DNA from: Psychroflexus halocasei
Lineage (GTDB): Bacteria; Bacteroidota; Bacteroidia; Flavobacteriales; Flavobacteriaceae
Assembly (NCBI RefSeq): GCF_900107595.1
Contig: NZ_FNQF01000012.1
Span: 1 to 36,919, forward strand
DNA length: 36,919 nucleotides
Direction of reading: 5' to 3'
Positions 25,003 to 33,920 of the stretch are shown piece by piece (position 1 is the first letter of the stretch; each line of letters opens with the position of its first letter). The notes beneath the pieces are model-generated. The model ran no database searches. It saw only the letters and a program-made list of their open reading frames with translations, and had not been told where the DNA came from. The translations under genes were made by a program, and so were the position numbers.

Positions 25003-25284
25003 ATGGAAAAAATGTCTAAAAACGAAGTTCAAGAAAAATTAAAGAGTCTTAATAATTGGAAACTTCATGATGATGTAATCAAAAAGGAATTCACTTTTGA
25101 TGATTTTAAATCTGCTTTTGCTTTTATGACGCGTGTTGCTTTTGAAGCTGAAGCATTAACGCATCACCCAAATTGGGAGAATGTTTACAACACTGTCAAA
25201 ATCAGCTTAAATACGCATGATGCAGACGGAATAACTGAAAAAGATTTTGATTTGGCGGAAAAAATTGATGCTATTTATAAGTAA
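25003..25284 (+). CDS. phhB: 4a-hydroxytetrahydrobiopterin dehydratase (PCD/DCoH)
   Basis: A 93-residue pterin-4a-carbinolamine dehydratase. The active-site signature is HHPNWENVYNTVKISLNTHD followed by GITEKDFDLA, with the two neighbouring His and the later His that act in catalysis. It recycles the carbinolamine formed when aromatic amino-acid hydroxylases use tetrahydropterin. No phenylalanine hydroxylase gene is in the window. Starts at 25003 (MEKMSK) and 25012 (MSKNEV) are both possible. It lies five bases after the SDR gene and ends at a terminator, so it closes the gcvT operon. Confidence 0.93.
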   Translation: MEKMSKNEVQEKLKSLNNWKLHDDVIKKEFTFDDFKSAFAFMTRVAFEAEALTHHPNWENVYNTVKISLNTHDADGITEKDFDLAEKIDAIYK

Positions 25285-25312
25285 AAAAAGTCACTCTTAA
25301 AAGTGACTTTTT
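25285..25312. terminator. Bidirectional terminator after phhB
   Basis: An AAAAAGTCACT arm (about 25285-25295) pairs with AGTGACTTTTT (25302-25312) around a 6-nt loop. It directly follows the phhB stop, and its position also suits the convergent outer-membrane protein gene that ends at 25340. Confidence 0.88.
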
Positions 25313-25339
25313 CATACTGGCCATCAAATAATTATATTC

Positions 25340-26455
25340 TTAAATCTCAAATCGCATTCCGATTTGGAAGTTATTTTCATCAACAAGATTATCTTTAAAA
25401 ACTGGATTTAAGTTATACTGAAAGTAAAGCTGCGCACCTTCCCAACCGATATAACCGCTTAAACCATACAAAAAGTTATTGGTGTTAAAATCGCTTCGCT
25501 GTTTGATTTTAAAATGGTCTCCTCCTTCTTTATATTTTAATTTCTGCTTGTTGTGTAAATTTAAACCAACAAATCCACCTAACCCAAGTTTAAAAGCTGG
25601 TCTCGTAAAATTAGGAAGTTCAGTATCTTTTCGTTTTGAACTTGTTAATTCTAAATGTAAAGGCATAATCAAATTATCCATTCTCAGTTTAGATTTATCA
25701 AGATTTATTGCAAAGTCTTGTAACTCAGTTTGGTCTCCATTTTCAACAAAGTATTGATTATCTTCAGGTTTTAGACCATTAAATTGTAATGCCAATCCGT
25801 ATCTGAACCTTAAAAAATTAGTTTCTTTAAAAACACGTGTACTCCACTGCCAACCGAATTCAAAATACCGACTTGCTGCAAATTTATAATTTGGATCTTC
25901 CATAAATTCGCCATCGTTAAAAGTGTTATTAAACCCAACCGCAAAAACCAATTTAGAGAAAGTTCGATCTTGCGCTGTTGGTTTCTTTTCCTTATCATCA
26001 TCTTCGGAAGAGGAAATAGAAATTTTTAAAGTTTTTAATTCGCCTTCACTATCTTTTTGACTCACTATTCTGAGAGCGCCAACCTTCATACTATCTGTGA
26101 CAGATCTCAAGTCGTCCATGTTTTCTAAAGGAACATTATTTCTTTTAGCATAGTCAGCAGAAAGTTTGGCAATTTCTTGACGGTTTTGAATATTTTCAGC
26201 TGTCAATTCAGAGGCTTCTTTTTTGAGCTGATCACTTTCAGACTTGGTGATTTCATTTGCATCATATCGCGCATCAATGGCTTTAACTTTTGCTTTTAAA
26301 GCTGAAACTTCCTCTTTTTCAATTTGATTGAGAAGCTTCTCTAAATTTTCTTGTGTTGCCAAGCTTATGCTGTCTTTTGTTGGCGTGACTTGTGCCTGAA
26401 CATTGCCAATGTAAAATAGGCTCAGCACACAGAAAATAAGTGTCATTTTTTTCAT
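25340..26455 (-). CDS. Outer-membrane beta-barrel protein with coiled-coil region
   Basis: A 371-residue protein with a signal peptide (residues 1-22, ending GNVQAQ), a charged helical region over about residues 32-110 (QENLEKLLNQIEKEEVSALKAKV and further heptad-like stretches) likely to be coiled coil, and a C-terminal barrel-like part from about residue 165. That part has alternating strands such as KLVFAVGFNNTFND, ASRYFEFGWQWSTRVF, FRYGLALQFNG, LYGLSGYIGW and the terminal NFQIGMRFEI. It resembles PorT/OmpW-like barrels annotated only as outer membrane beta-barrel proteins. It is the distal gene of the second ECF operon and a plausible sensor, effector or regulon member. Confidence 0.78.
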   Translation of the reverse strand: MKKMTLIFCVLSLFYIGNVQAQVTPTKDSISLATQENLEKLLNQIEKEEVSALKAKVKAIDARYDANEITKSESDQLKKEASELTAENIQNRQEIAKLSADYAKRNNVPLENMDDLRSVTDSMKVGALRIVSQKDSEGELKTLKISISSSEDDDKEKKPTAQDRTFSKLVFAVGFNNTFNDGEFMEDPNYKFAASRYFEFGWQWSTRVFKETNFLRFRYGLALQFNGLKPEDNQYFVENGDQTELQDFAINLDKSKLRMDNLIMPLHLELTSSKRKDTELPNFTRPAFKLGLGGFVGLNLHNKQKLKYKEGGDHFKIKQRSDFNTNNFLYGLSGYIGWEGAQLYFQYNLNPVFKDNLVDENNFQIGMRFEI

Positions 26456-26478
26456 CTTTCTTTGTATTTAATAAGTGT

Positions 26479-27132
26479 TTATAATTTGGTTAAGGCTGAT
26501 TTAGCCTCCTTAAATTTTTCTTTAATGGCGAACCAGACTTTGGTTCTGAAGCTTTCATCTTCAATATCAGCATTCACTTCTGCTAAAAGTTCTTCTGCAG
26601 AAATTTCTGCTATGATTTTCTGATCTTCACTCGTCTTTAATTTTGATTGTGCTTCAGCCAATAAAATTTCAACCTCATCAATTGGAGACATGTTTTCGGC
26701 CTGAATTTCAGTTTCTACTTGCCTTAATAAAGTTTCAGCATAATTTGAAATCTTTTGAGAATTTGAAAAAGCTTGCGTTTTTGATGAAGTGATTCGGTAA
26801 ATTGAAATTTTTTGTTTTGGGATTTTCACAAAAGATACACCCTGTGATTCTAATAAAAGATGCTTGTTTTGTGTTTGTTCTGTTTGCATTTCAACTTCTA
26901 CAAAATTTTCATTTGCAGGAATTTTAGAATTGCTTTTTTGCGGTTCATAAAAAATATAGATCCCAAAAAATAAAACCAAGCCAACAGCAAGACCTCGAAT
27001 AAAATAAAGTTTTTGAGATGATTTTTTCTTTGGTCGGTCTAATTCTTCAGTTATTTTAAACCACGCATGTTCACTAGGCTGAATTTCTCTCTCTTCCATT
27101 TGAGTTCGAATATTTTTTTCTAAATCCTTCAT
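26479..27132 (-). CDS. Anti-sigma-like single-pass membrane protein
   Basis: A 217-residue protein with a short cytoplasmic N-terminus (DLEKNIRTQMEEREIQPSEHAWFKITEEL), one transmembrane helix at about residues 44-61 (RGLAVGLVLFFGIYIFY) and a largely helical, acidic C-terminal domain outside the membrane. The N-terminal pattern with AW near residues 23-24 recurs in proteins encoded right after ECF sigma factors in Flavobacteriaceae. Its start overlaps the sigma-gene stop by four bases (ATGA). The arrangement supports an anti-sigma role, but no zinc-anti-sigma HxxxCxxC motif is present, so this is an inference from context. Confidence 0.68.
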   Translation of the reverse strand: MKDLEKNIRTQMEEREIQPSEHAWFKITEELDRPKKKSSQKLYFIRGLAVGLVLFFGIYIFYEPQKSNSKIPANENFVEVEMQTEQTQNKHLLLESQGVSFVKIPKQKISIYRITSSKTQAFSNSQKISNYAETLLRQVETEIQAENMSPIDEVEILLAEAQSKLKTSEDQKIIAEISAEELLAEVNADIEDESFRTKVWFAIKEKFKEAKSALTKL

Positions 27133-27689
27133 AAGAATCGATTTTGGGAATGATTCATTTTCTCTTTCAACATTTTTTTCGCCTTGTACAATTGTGATTT
27201 TGATGTTCCTACACTGATATTTAATAAATCTGCAATGGATTGATGCGGATACTGTTCAATAACATGTAAAACAAAAACCGTCCGGTAACCTTCTGGCAAT
27301 TCATCAAGAAAATGCTGAATTTCACTCTGAGATATGCCAACTGAATCTTCAGTTTCATTAACCTGCTCCATCATAGAAAAATCATCAGTTGGAAACTCTA
27401 AACCTTTTAATTTTCTCAAAAAGTCAATAGCTTCACGAATGACAATTTGCCTCATCCAACTGAAAAATGCTTCTTCTGGACCTTTAAAATTTGACATCTT
27501 TTTAAAAACTTTGACAAAAGCCTTAGACAAAACATCTTCTGCAAACTGAATATCATTGATATACATCCGACACAAACTCAACATTTTTGGTGCAAATCGC
27601 TGATATAACTCATATTGCGCTCGGCGATCATTTCGCTTTGCTTTTTTAATAAGTTGACCGAGCTCGGTATGTAGTTTTATGATTTTCAC
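27129..27689 (-). CDS. ECF RNA polymerase sigma factor
   Basis: A 186-residue sigma-70 family protein: sigma-2 at about residues 25-95 (YELYQRFAPKMLSLCRMYI, DIQFAEDVLSKAFVKVFKKM, FFSWMRQIVIREAIDFLRK) and sigma-4 at about 120-180 (LPEGYRTVFVLHVIEQYPHQ, ISVGTSKSQLYKAKKMLKEKM). The start is GTG at 27689, giving MKIIKLHTEL, similar to homologues; no ATG is present upstream in the frame nearby. It heads an operon with an anti-sigma-like membrane protein and an outer-membrane protein, and is preceded by a good candidate for its own promoter. Confidence 0.92.
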   Translation of the reverse strand: MKIIKLHTELGQLIKKAKRNDRRAQYELYQRFAPKMLSLCRMYINDIQFAEDVLSKAFVKVFKKMSNFKGPEEAFFSWMRQIVIREAIDFLRKLKGLEFPTDDFSMMEQVNETEDSVGISQSEIQHFLDELPEGYRTVFVLHVIEQYPHQSIADLLNISVGTSKSQLYKAKKMLKEKMNHSQNRFL

Positions 27690-27710
27690 AATTAAGCTTC
27701 TATTTATAAA

Positions 27711-27736
27711 GACGAAAATAAATGAATGTTGGTTGC
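27711..27736 (-). promoter_or_regulatory. Candidate ECF promoter of the second sigma operon
   Basis: On the minus strand GCAACC (27736-27731) is followed after 16 bases by CGTC (27714-27711). The GCAACC-N16-CGTC layout is what I recall for autoregulated ECF promoters in Bacteroidota. Transcription would begin near 27704, about 15 bases before the GTG start. Confidence 0.55.
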
Positions 27737-27838
27737 CTGAGTGCTCAAAAAAAATATTTATTGGGTTTCTTGATCATTTAATGTGTGGTTTTTCAAATGA
27801 GATCATCTGATGTAGTTTCATATATGAGTTGGGTTATG

Positions 27839-27846
27839 TATTTTTG
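27839..27846 (+). promoter_or_regulatory. Bacteroidota -7 box for the udk operon
   Basis: TATTTTTG matches TAnnTTTG and lies 14 bases before the udk ATG. A TTT about 20 bases upstream (27816-27818) could be the -33. It probably drives udk, ftsB-like and the two mutase genes. Confidence 0.55.
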
Positions 27847-27860
27847 TCAAAAATTAACTT

Positions 27861-28469
27861 ATGCTCATAATCGGTATTGCTGGTGGAACTGGTAGTGGAA
27901 AGACAACGGTTGTTAACCAAATTATTAACCAATTACAACATGATGAAGTTGATGTCATCTCCCAAGATTCTTACTACCAAGACACCTCACATTTAACCCT
28001 TGAAGAACGCGTGAAGATTAACTTTGACCACCCAAAATCAATTGATTTTGATCTTTTAGTTGAGCATCTACAAATTTTAAAAACTGGAAAATCAATAGAG
28101 CAACCTGAGTATTCATTTACAGAACATAATCGCACAAAAGAAACAATCACTACAAAACCACGTAAAGTAATGATTGTTGAAGGCATTTTGATTTTTACTC
28201 ATCCGGAGATCAGAAAAATGTTTGACATCAAAATCTTTGTTCATGCAGATAGCGATGAAAGATTGATGCGCAGATTAAAAAGAGACATTGCTGAACGCGG
28301 CAGAGATTTACATGAAGTTGTCGATCGTTATAAAACAACATTAAAACCAATGCATCAACAATTTATTGAACCAACAAAAGAATATGCAGACATTATCATT
28401 CCAAATAACCGTTACAATACCGTTGCGATTGATATTGTTCAGACAATTATCAAGGAAAAATTGGTTTAA
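27861..28469 (+). CDS. udk: Uridine kinase
   Basis: A 202-residue P-loop kinase that phosphorylates uridine and cytidine to UMP and CMP in pyrimidine salvage. It shows Walker A GIAGGTGSGKTT (residues 5-16), ISQDSYYQD, NFDHPKSIDFDLL, the EQPEYSFTEHNRT substrate loop, VMIVEGILIF (Walker B), HADSDERLMRRLKRDIAERGR and the C-terminal FIEPTKEYADIIIPN. Length and motifs are normal. It is the first gene of a four-gene run in which the later gaps are short or overlapping. Confidence 0.96.
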   Translation: MLIIGIAGGTGSGKTTVVNQIINQLQHDEVDVISQDSYYQDTSHLTLEERVKINFDHPKSIDFDLLVEHLQILKTGKSIEQPEYSFTEHNRTKETITTKPRKVMIVEGILIFTHPEIRKMFDIKIFVHADSDERLMRRLKRDIAERGRDLHEVVDRYKTTLKPMHQQFIEPTKEYADIIIPNNRYNTVAIDIVQTIIKEKLV

Positions 28470-28486
28470 TTTTGTAAATTTATACA

Positions 28487-28819
28487 ATGAAGTTTAAGGA
28501 AATCAAACAAAAAAGATGGTTTAAAGTACTGGGGAATACTTATGTACTTGTGGGTTTGATTTTTTTAATTTGGATGCTATTTTTAGATACAAATTCATGG
28601 TTGACACATCGAGAACTCAATGCAGAAATCAATGAATTAAACAATAACAAAGCTTATTACCTCAAAGAAACTCAAAAAGATAAACAAACACTAAGCACGC
28701 TGACTGACAGTATCGAAATTGAAAGATTTGCGCGTGAAACTTACTTTATGAAAAGAAAAAATGAAGAAGTTTATATCATTGAGTACGAGGATAGTTTAAA
28801 AAACAACACATCAAAATGA
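28487..28819 (+). CDS. FtsB/DivIC-like septum formation initiator
   Basis: A 110-residue bitopic membrane protein: a basic cytoplasmic N-terminus, one transmembrane helix at about residues 17-35 (TYVLVGLIFLIWMLFLD), then a coiled coil (LTHRELNAEINELNNNKAYY onward) and the conserved end IERFARETYFMKRKNEEVYIIE. This is the DivIC/FtsB Pfam layout; the protein joins FtsL and FtsQ in the divisome. Other fts genes are not near. Its last four bases overlap the start of the mutase small subunit (ATGA), so the two are translationally linked, a curious pairing that I believe is conserved in Flavobacteriaceae. Confidence 0.9.
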   Translation: MKFKEIKQKRWFKVLGNTYVLVGLIFLIWMLFLDTNSWLTHRELNAEINELNNNKAYYLKETQKDKQTLSTLTDSIEIERFARETYFMKRKNEEVYIIEYEDSLKNNTSK

Positions 28820-30198
28820 GTGAAGAATTATTTAATGATTTTGAACAAATTTCTGAGAAAGCTTGGAAGCAAAAAATACAAGTTGACCTCAAAGGTTTAG
28901 ATTATAACGAAACACTTGTAACATCAACGGCTGAAGGAATTGACATCAAGCCTTTTTATCATCAAGATTCGCATCAATCAATTAGTTTACCGCAAACAGA
29001 TAATTGGCTCATCACCGAAAAAATCTATCTTGAAAACTACACATCTGTCAAGCAAATTGCAACAGATGTTATTGATAGAGGTGCAGAAAGCTTATGGTTA
29101 ATTTTGCCAGAAGCAAATGAAGAACTCTTTGAATTACTTGATATCATCAACGCAAAAAAAGTTCCCGTTTTTATTGAGGCTTTAAAGTTTGATCGTGATT
29201 TTTTTGAAAAATTAGACCAAAAAATAAAAGCTCTTGATATTGATGTTAAGCTATGTTGCGATCCGCTCCATCACTTGGCTAAAACAGGCAACTGGATGAG
29301 TAATAAAGAAACTGATCTTAATAATTTCAGTCAATTGATTTCACTTAAAAATCTGAATCATCAGCTTTCAGTTGATGCGCGATTATATCAAAATGCAGGT
29401 GCAAACTTAACCGAAGAATTGGCCACTGCGTTATCACATCTCAATGAATATCTCAACATGATTGAATCGAGCCAAACTGAAATTAAAAAATTTCATTTGA
29501 ACCTCATCGTTTCTGTAGGCTCAAACTACTTTTTTGAAATTTCAAAAATTAAGGCTTATAGGATTTTAATAGAAAGTTTAGTTGAGACTTACACTTTTGA
29601 TTTAGAGATCAATATTATTGCTGAACCCACGAAACGCAATAAAAGTTTATACGATTATAATGTCAACATGCTCAGAACAACAACTGAATGTATGAGCGCA
29701 GCTCTTGGTGGTGCAGATTGGATTAACAATTTAGCTTTTGATGAAATTTATCATAAAACAAATGAGTTTGGTGAACGTATCTCACGTAATCAACTTTTGA
29801 TTTTAAAAAATGAAAGTTATTTTGATAAGGTTTCAAATCCAACTGATGGGAGTTATTACATTGAAAACTTGACGCAACAACTTTCAGAAAACGCTTTAGA
29901 ACTGTTTAAAAAAATAGAAAAAAATGAAGGTTTCATCGATCAACTTTTTAAGGGTCAACTCCAAAAGATGATTAAAACATCTGCCGAAATCGAAGTTTCA
30001 AAACTTGAAAATCAAGATTTCGTTATGGTTGGAACCAATAAATACGAGAATAAAGAAGATAAGATGACTCACGAGTTAGAGCTTTATCCTTTCCTAAAAA
30101 AGAAATCTCGTAAAACTTTGCTAGAGCCCATTATGGAAACTCGAATAGCGTCAAAAATTGAACAAGAAAGATTAGCACAAGAAAAATCTAATCTTTAA
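28816..30198 (+). CDS. mutA: Methylmalonyl-CoA mutase small subunit
   Basis: A 460-residue protein with the TIM-barrel fold of the mutase but no cobalamin-binding domain. Conserved pieces include [20 protein letters not shown] at the N-terminus, the [21 protein letters not shown] segment, [19 protein letters not shown] and the [16 protein letters not shown] block. MutA is the non-catalytic partner of MutB in the heterodimer that interconverts methylmalonyl-CoA and succinyl-CoA. Actinobacterial small subunits are over 600 residues and retain a degenerate B12 domain. The shorter form here is, as far as I know, usual for this phylum. It sits ten bases before mutB. Confidence 0.93.
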   Translation: MSEELFNDFEQISEKAWKQKIQVDLKGLDYNETLVTSTAEGIDIKPFYHQDSHQSISLPQTDNWLITEKIYLENYTSVKQIATDVIDRGAESLWLILPEANEELFELLDIINAKKVPVFIEALKFDRDFFEKLDQKIKALDIDVKLCCDPLHHLAKTGNWMSNKETDLNNFSQLISLKNLNHQLSVDARLYQNAGANLTEELATALSHLNEYLNMIESSQTEIKKFHLNLIVSVGSNYFFEISKIKAYRILIESLVETYTFDLEINIIAEPTKRNKSLYDYNVNMLRTTTECMSAALGGADWINNLAFDEIYHKTNEFGERISRNQLLILKNESYFDKVSNPTDGSYYIENLTQQLSENALELFKKIEKNEGFIDQLFKGQLQKMIKTSAEIEVSKLENQDFVMVGTNKYENKEDKMTHELELYPFLKKKSRKTLLEPIMETRIASKIEQERLAQEKSNL

Positions 30199-30208
30199 AA
30201 AAGAAATC

Positions 30209-32335
30209 ATGGCACGTCACAATATTCAAGATATCACACTCAAACTTCAATCTGAAAAACAGCAAGAAGTTAAAGAAAAATCCTCAACGGCTGAAGGAAT
30301 TTCGATTAAGAAAAAATATTCAGAAAAAGATTTAAAAGAAGTCAATCATTTAAATTTTGCTGCAGGAATCTCACCTTATTTACGCGGTCCGTATTCTACT
30401 ATGTATGTTCGAAGACCATGGACAATTAGGCAATATGCAGGATTTTCAACAGCTGAAGAAAGTAACGCTTTTTATAGAAGAAATTTAGCCGCAGGTCAAA
30501 AAGGACTTTCTGTCGCTTTTGATTTACCAACGCATCGCGGTTACGATTCTGACCACGAACGCGTTGTTGGTGATGTTGGGAAAGCAGGTGTTGCAATTGA
30601 TTCAATTGAGGACATGAAAGTGCTTTTCGATCAGATTCCGCTTGATAAAATGTCAGTTTCCATGACAATGAATGGCGCTGTTTTACCAATTATGGCTTTT
30701 TATATCGCTGCGGCTGAAGAAACTGGCGTGACACCTGAAAAGTTATCAGGGACAATTCAAAATGATATTTTGAAAGAGTTTATGGTGAGAAATACGTACA
30801 TCTATCCGCCAACACCATCGATGAAAATCATTTCTGATATTTTTGAATACACATCTCAGAATATGCCTAAATTTAACAGTATCAGTATTTCTGGCTATCA
30901 TATGCAAGAAGCTGGAGCTACTGCTGACATTGAGTTGGCTTACACTTTAGCCGATGGTGTTGAATATATCAAAAAAGGACTTGAAGCCGGAATGGATATC
31001 GATAAATTCGCACCCAGACTTTCATTTTTCTGGGGAATTGGAATGAATCATTTTATGGAAATCGCTAAAATGCGAGCTGCAAGAATGCTATGGGCAAAAC
31101 TTGTCAAACAATTCAATCCGGAAAATCCAAAATCATTAGCTTTAAGAACACATTGTCAAACAAGTGGTTATTCTTTAACAGAGCAGGATCCGTTTAATAA
31201 TGTCGCCAGAACTTGCATTGAAGCTTCAGCAGCTGCTTTCGGCGGAACGCAAAGTTTGCATACCAATGCACTTGACGAAGCCATTGCGCTCCCAACAGAT
31301 TTCTCTGCGAGAATTGCAAGAAACACACAAATTTATCTTCAGGAAGAAACGCAAATCACAAAAACTGTTGATCCTTGGGCTGGTAGCTATTACGTTGAAA
31401 AACTAACTAAAGATATCGCTGATAAAGCCTGGAAGCATATTCAAGAAGTTGAAAAACTTGGAGGTATGACAGAAGCGATCGAAGCTGGTATTCCTAAACT
31501 GAGAATCGAACAAGCGGCTGCGCAAAAACAAGCAAGAATCGACAGCGGTACAGATAAAATTATCGGTGTTAACGCCTACAGACTTCCTAAAGAAGATCCG
31601 ATTGTTACTCTTGAAGTTGACAACCAAAACGTTCGCCGCCAGCAACTTGAAAAACTTGATAAAATCAAAGCTGAACGCGATCAAAATAAAGTTGATGAAG
31701 CTTTAAAGAACTTAACCAAAATTGCACGTGAAGAAAAAGGAAACTTATTAGCAAGTGCCGTTGAAGCTGCAAAAGCGAGAGCAACTTTAGGCGAAATCAG
31801 TATGGCATTAGAAGAAGTTTACGGCAGACATGAAGCCAAAATCCAATCATTCAGCGGTGTATATAGTAAAGAGATGAAAACAGACGAATCATTTGAAAAA
31901 GCAAAGCAACTCGCCGATGAGTTTGCTGAAAAAGAAGGCCGACGTCCACGTATTATGATTGCTAAGATGGGTCAAGATGGGCATGATAGAGGCGCAAAAG
32001 TTGTCTCAACTGGTTATGCTGATGTTGGATTTGATGTTGATATTGGTCCACTTTTTCAAACTCCACAAGAAGCAGCAAAGCAAGCTGTAGAAAATGATGT
32101 CCATGTTTTAGGCGTTTCATCATTAGCAGCAGGACACAAAACTCTGGTTCCTGAAGTGATTGAAGAATTAAAGAAAAGAGGACGAGAAGACATCATGGTT
32201 ATTGTTGGCGGTGTCATTCCTTCAGCTGATTATGAATATTTATTTAATGCTGGCGCAGTTGCTGTTTTTGGTCCTGGTAGTAAAATCAGTGATGCTGCAA
32301 TACAAATTCTCGAAATTTTAAATGATTCATTTTAA
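30209..32335 (+). CDS. mutB: Methylmalonyl-CoA mutase large (catalytic) subunit
   Basis: A 708-residue adenosylcobalamin-dependent mutase. The catalytic barrel includes [34 protein letters not shown], the [19 protein letters not shown] substrate region, [17 protein letters not shown] and [19 protein letters not shown]. The C-terminal B12 domain carries the cobalt-ligand motif DGHDRG (DxHxxG) in [16 protein letters not shown] and the [13 protein letters not shown] loop, followed by [15 protein letters not shown]. It interconverts (R)-methylmalonyl-CoA and succinyl-CoA for propionate and odd-chain or branched amino-acid metabolism. Epimerase and carboxylase genes are not in the window. A strong terminator follows. 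Confidence 0.96.
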   Translation: MARHNIQDITLKLQSEKQQEVKEKSSTAEGISIKKKYSEKDLKEVNHLNFAAGISPYLRGPYSTMYVRRPWTIRQYAGFSTAEESNAFYRRNLAAGQKGLSVAFDLPTHRGYDSDHERVVGDVGKAGVAIDSIEDMKVLFDQIPLDKMSVSMTMNGAVLPIMAFYIAAAEETGVTPEKLSGTIQNDILKEFMVRNTYIYPPTPSMKIISDIFEYTSQNMPKFNSISISGYHMQEAGATADIELAYTLADGVEYIKKGLEAGMDIDKFAPRLSFFWGIGMNHFMEIAKMRAARMLWAKLVKQFNPENPKSLALRTHCQTSGYSLTEQDPFNNVARTCIEASAAAFGGTQSLHTNALDEAIALPTDFSARIARNTQIYLQEETQITKTVDPWAGSYYVEKLTKDIADKAWKHIQEVEKLGGMTEAIEAGIPKLRIEQAAAQKQARIDSGTDKIIGVNAYRLPKEDPIVTLEVDNQNVRRQQLEKLDKIKAERDQNKVDEALKNLTKIAREEKGNLLASAVEAAKARATLGEISMALEEVYGRHEAKIQSFSGVYSKEMKTDESFEKAKQLADEFAEKEGRRPRIMIAKMGQDGHDRGAKVVSTGYADVGFDVDIGPLFQTPQEAAKQAVENDVHVLGVSSLAAGHKTLVPEVIEELKKRGREDIMVIVGGVIPSADYEYLFNAGAVAVFGPGSKISDAAIQILEILNDSF

Positions 32336-32355
32336 AAAATCATTTTTTAGTCATC

Positions 32356-32392
32356 AAAAAACGGATTGACTTTTTAGATCAATCCGTTTTTT
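32356..32392. terminator. Bidirectional terminator between mutB and holA
   Basis: AAAAAACGGATTGA (32356-32369) pairs with TCAATCCGTTTTTT (32379-32392) around a 9-nt loop, with T-tracts outside on both strands. It can end the udk-mutB transcript and the convergent holA transcript. Confidence 0.9.
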
Positions 32393-32410
32393 GTTTTTCT
32401 ATATATAAAA

Positions 32411-33418
32411 CTATCTCATAATCTTTACCAAGAGTTCCTTGAGTAAATCACCTTGTGGGATTTGATGTGCTCCAACGCCCTTCCCTTTTAAATCTATCAT
32501 TTTAATATGATGAATATTTTGTGTGGCCTGACGTAAAGAGTAAAAAGTAGAGGCCTTATTATATTCATCAGCGAAAAATGGATGAATACCCAAGACTTTA
32601 GCAATGTTTCCTTTTGATCTATCTTTTAAGGCATGATATTTTACGATTTTTTGAAAGTAAGCGTAAAGTTGTGCTGTTGTTAAAAGCAAAGGATTATTCT
32701 TCGGATTTTGAGCAAAGTAGTTTATAATTTTAAAAGCCTTAGTTTCATCCCTCATCCCTATTGCTTTTGTGAGCTCAAAATTGTTGTAATCTTTACTGAT
32801 ACCAATATTTTCCTCAATAATTTCAGGCGTAATGCGTGTTCCTGGCTCACAAATGCTTTGTATTTTCTCCAATTCTTTTTGAATGTGAGATAAATTCACA
32901 CCAAGAAATTCGACCAGCATCATTGATGCTTTTGGTTCGATCGTATAACCTGCAGAATGCATGGATTGTGAAATCCATTCAGGCACTTGATTATCATAAA
33001 TTGTTTTGGTTTGATAAAAAACAAAATTCTTTTTTAATAATTTAACTGCTTTTTTACGTGCATCAGCCTTTTTATATTTTACCACAAAAACAAGAATAGT
33101 AGTTGGCTGAGGATTCTCAAGGTAAGAGACCAAATCATCAATTTGCTTTAATAAATTCTGAGCTTCTCTGATAATAACAACTTGATGTTCAGCCATCATC
33201 GGGAAACGTTTTGCACTAGCGACAACTTCGTCCATTGTCACATCCTTTCCGTACAAAACACTTTGATTAAAAGCTTTTTCATCTTCAGATAAAACAGTTT
33301 CTTCTATCGTGTCAGCAATTTTATCAACAAAAAAAGTTTCGTTTTCTCCAACCAAAAAATAGACAGGTTTGAAGTTTTTTTGCTTAATATCTTTGATGAT
33401 TTTGGAAGATTCTTTCAT
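32411..33418 (-). CDS. holA: DNA polymerase III subunit delta
   Basis: A 335-residue clamp-loader delta subunit. It has the N-terminal AAA+-like fold opening IIKDIKQKNFKPVYFLVGEN (a degenerate, non-catalytic P-loop region), FFVDKIADTIEE, an MAEHQVVIIREAQNL strand near residues 75-89, the ISQSMHSAGYTI and FLGVNLSHIQKELEKI segments and the C-terminal collar domain with LGIHPFFADEYNKAS. Delta opens the beta sliding clamp during loading. Overall similarity to HolA is modest, as usual for this subunit, but order and length fit. The conserved HSDR_N gene diverges from it with 46 bases between start codons. Confidence 0.92.
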   Translation of the reverse strand: MKESSKIIKDIKQKNFKPVYFLVGENETFFVDKIADTIEETVLSEDEKAFNQSVLYGKDVTMDEVVASAKRFPMMAEHQVVIIREAQNLLKQIDDLVSYLENPQPTTILVFVVKYKKADARKKAVKLLKKNFVFYQTKTIYDNQVPEWISQSMHSAGYTIEPKASMMLVEFLGVNLSHIQKELEKIQSICEPGTRITPEIIEENIGISKDYNNFELTKAIGMRDETKAFKIINYFAQNPKNNPLLLTTAQLYAYFQKIVKYHALKDRSKGNIAKVLGIHPFFADEYNKASTFYSLRQATQNIHHIKMIDLKGKGVGAHQIPQGDLLKELLVKIMR

Positions 33419-33431
33419 AGGATGAAATCAC

Positions 33432-33460
33432 TTTAAAAATGAAATTATTTAGTAGTTTTG
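33432..33460 (+). promoter_or_regulatory. Bacteroidota promoter of the HSDR_N gene
   Basis: TTT at 33432-33434, an 18-base spacer and TAGTTTTG at 33453-33460 form a plausible -33/-7 pair. The ATG at 33465 lies only four bases after the -7 box, so the transcript may be leaderless. Confidence 0.5.
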
Positions 33461-33464
33461 GCGC

Positions 33465-33920
33465 ATGCAAGTTTTAAATTTTCCCGCATATCACTTCGAC
33501 CTCAAAAGTAATGAAAATAATAAGTTTATTTTTTCAAGACTCAGAAAAAAGTATTTACATTTTACACCAGAAGAATGGGTGAGACAGCATTGCGTTCAAT
33601 ATTTAGTCAAAGAAAAAAACTTTTCCATCAATTTACTCAATGAAGAGAAACAAGTGATGATCAATGGCATGTCTAAGCGTTATGATTTGGTTGGCTATCA
33701 GCCCAACGGAAAAATACGTTTACTAGTTGAATGCAAAGCACCTTCAGTTAAAATCACACAAGATACTTTTGATCAGATTGCGAGATACAACATGATATTA
33801 AAAGCAGATTACTTGATGGTCACTAACGGTATTCAGCATTATTATTGCCAAATTGATTATGAAAAAGAAACTTATATTTTCTTAAGAAGTTTACCAGATT
33901 TTAAATCTTTAAGAAAATGA
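33465..33920 (+). CDS. HSDR_N-type PD-(D/E)XK nuclease-fold protein
   Basis: A 151-residue stand-alone domain related to the N-terminus of type I restriction HsdR subunits. The nuclease-fold signature is visible: Glu in TPEEWVRQH, Asp in RYDLVGY and the ECK triplet in IRLLVECKAP, followed by TFDQIARYNMIL with a conserved Gln and Tyr. Thus the D-xn-ExK metal-binding residues appear intact. There is no helicase domain and no hsdM or hsdS nearby. The protein is small, widespread in Bacteroidota beside holA, and probably a housekeeping DNA or RNA enzyme rather than a restriction system. Its stop overlaps the glycosyltransferase start (ATGA). Confidence 0.82.
   Translation: MQVLNFPAYHFDLKSNENNKFIFSRLRKKYLHFTPEEWVRQHCVQYLVKEKNFSINLLNEEKQVMINGMSKRYDLVGYQPNGKIRLLVECKAPSVKITQDTFDQIARYNMILKADYLMVTNGIQHYYCQIDYEKETYIFLRSLPDFKSLRK

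Noticed and set aside
28816-30198. mutA as a truncated gene because it lacks a B12-binding domain
   Set aside because: The barrel is complete, the gene ends cleanly ten bases before mutB, and short small subunits without that domain are, as far as I know, usual in Bacteroidota.
33465-33920. Remnant of a type I restriction system
   Set aside because: No hsdM, hsdS or helicase fragments are adjacent, the domain is complete at both ends, and the holA neighbourhood is conserved in the phylum.
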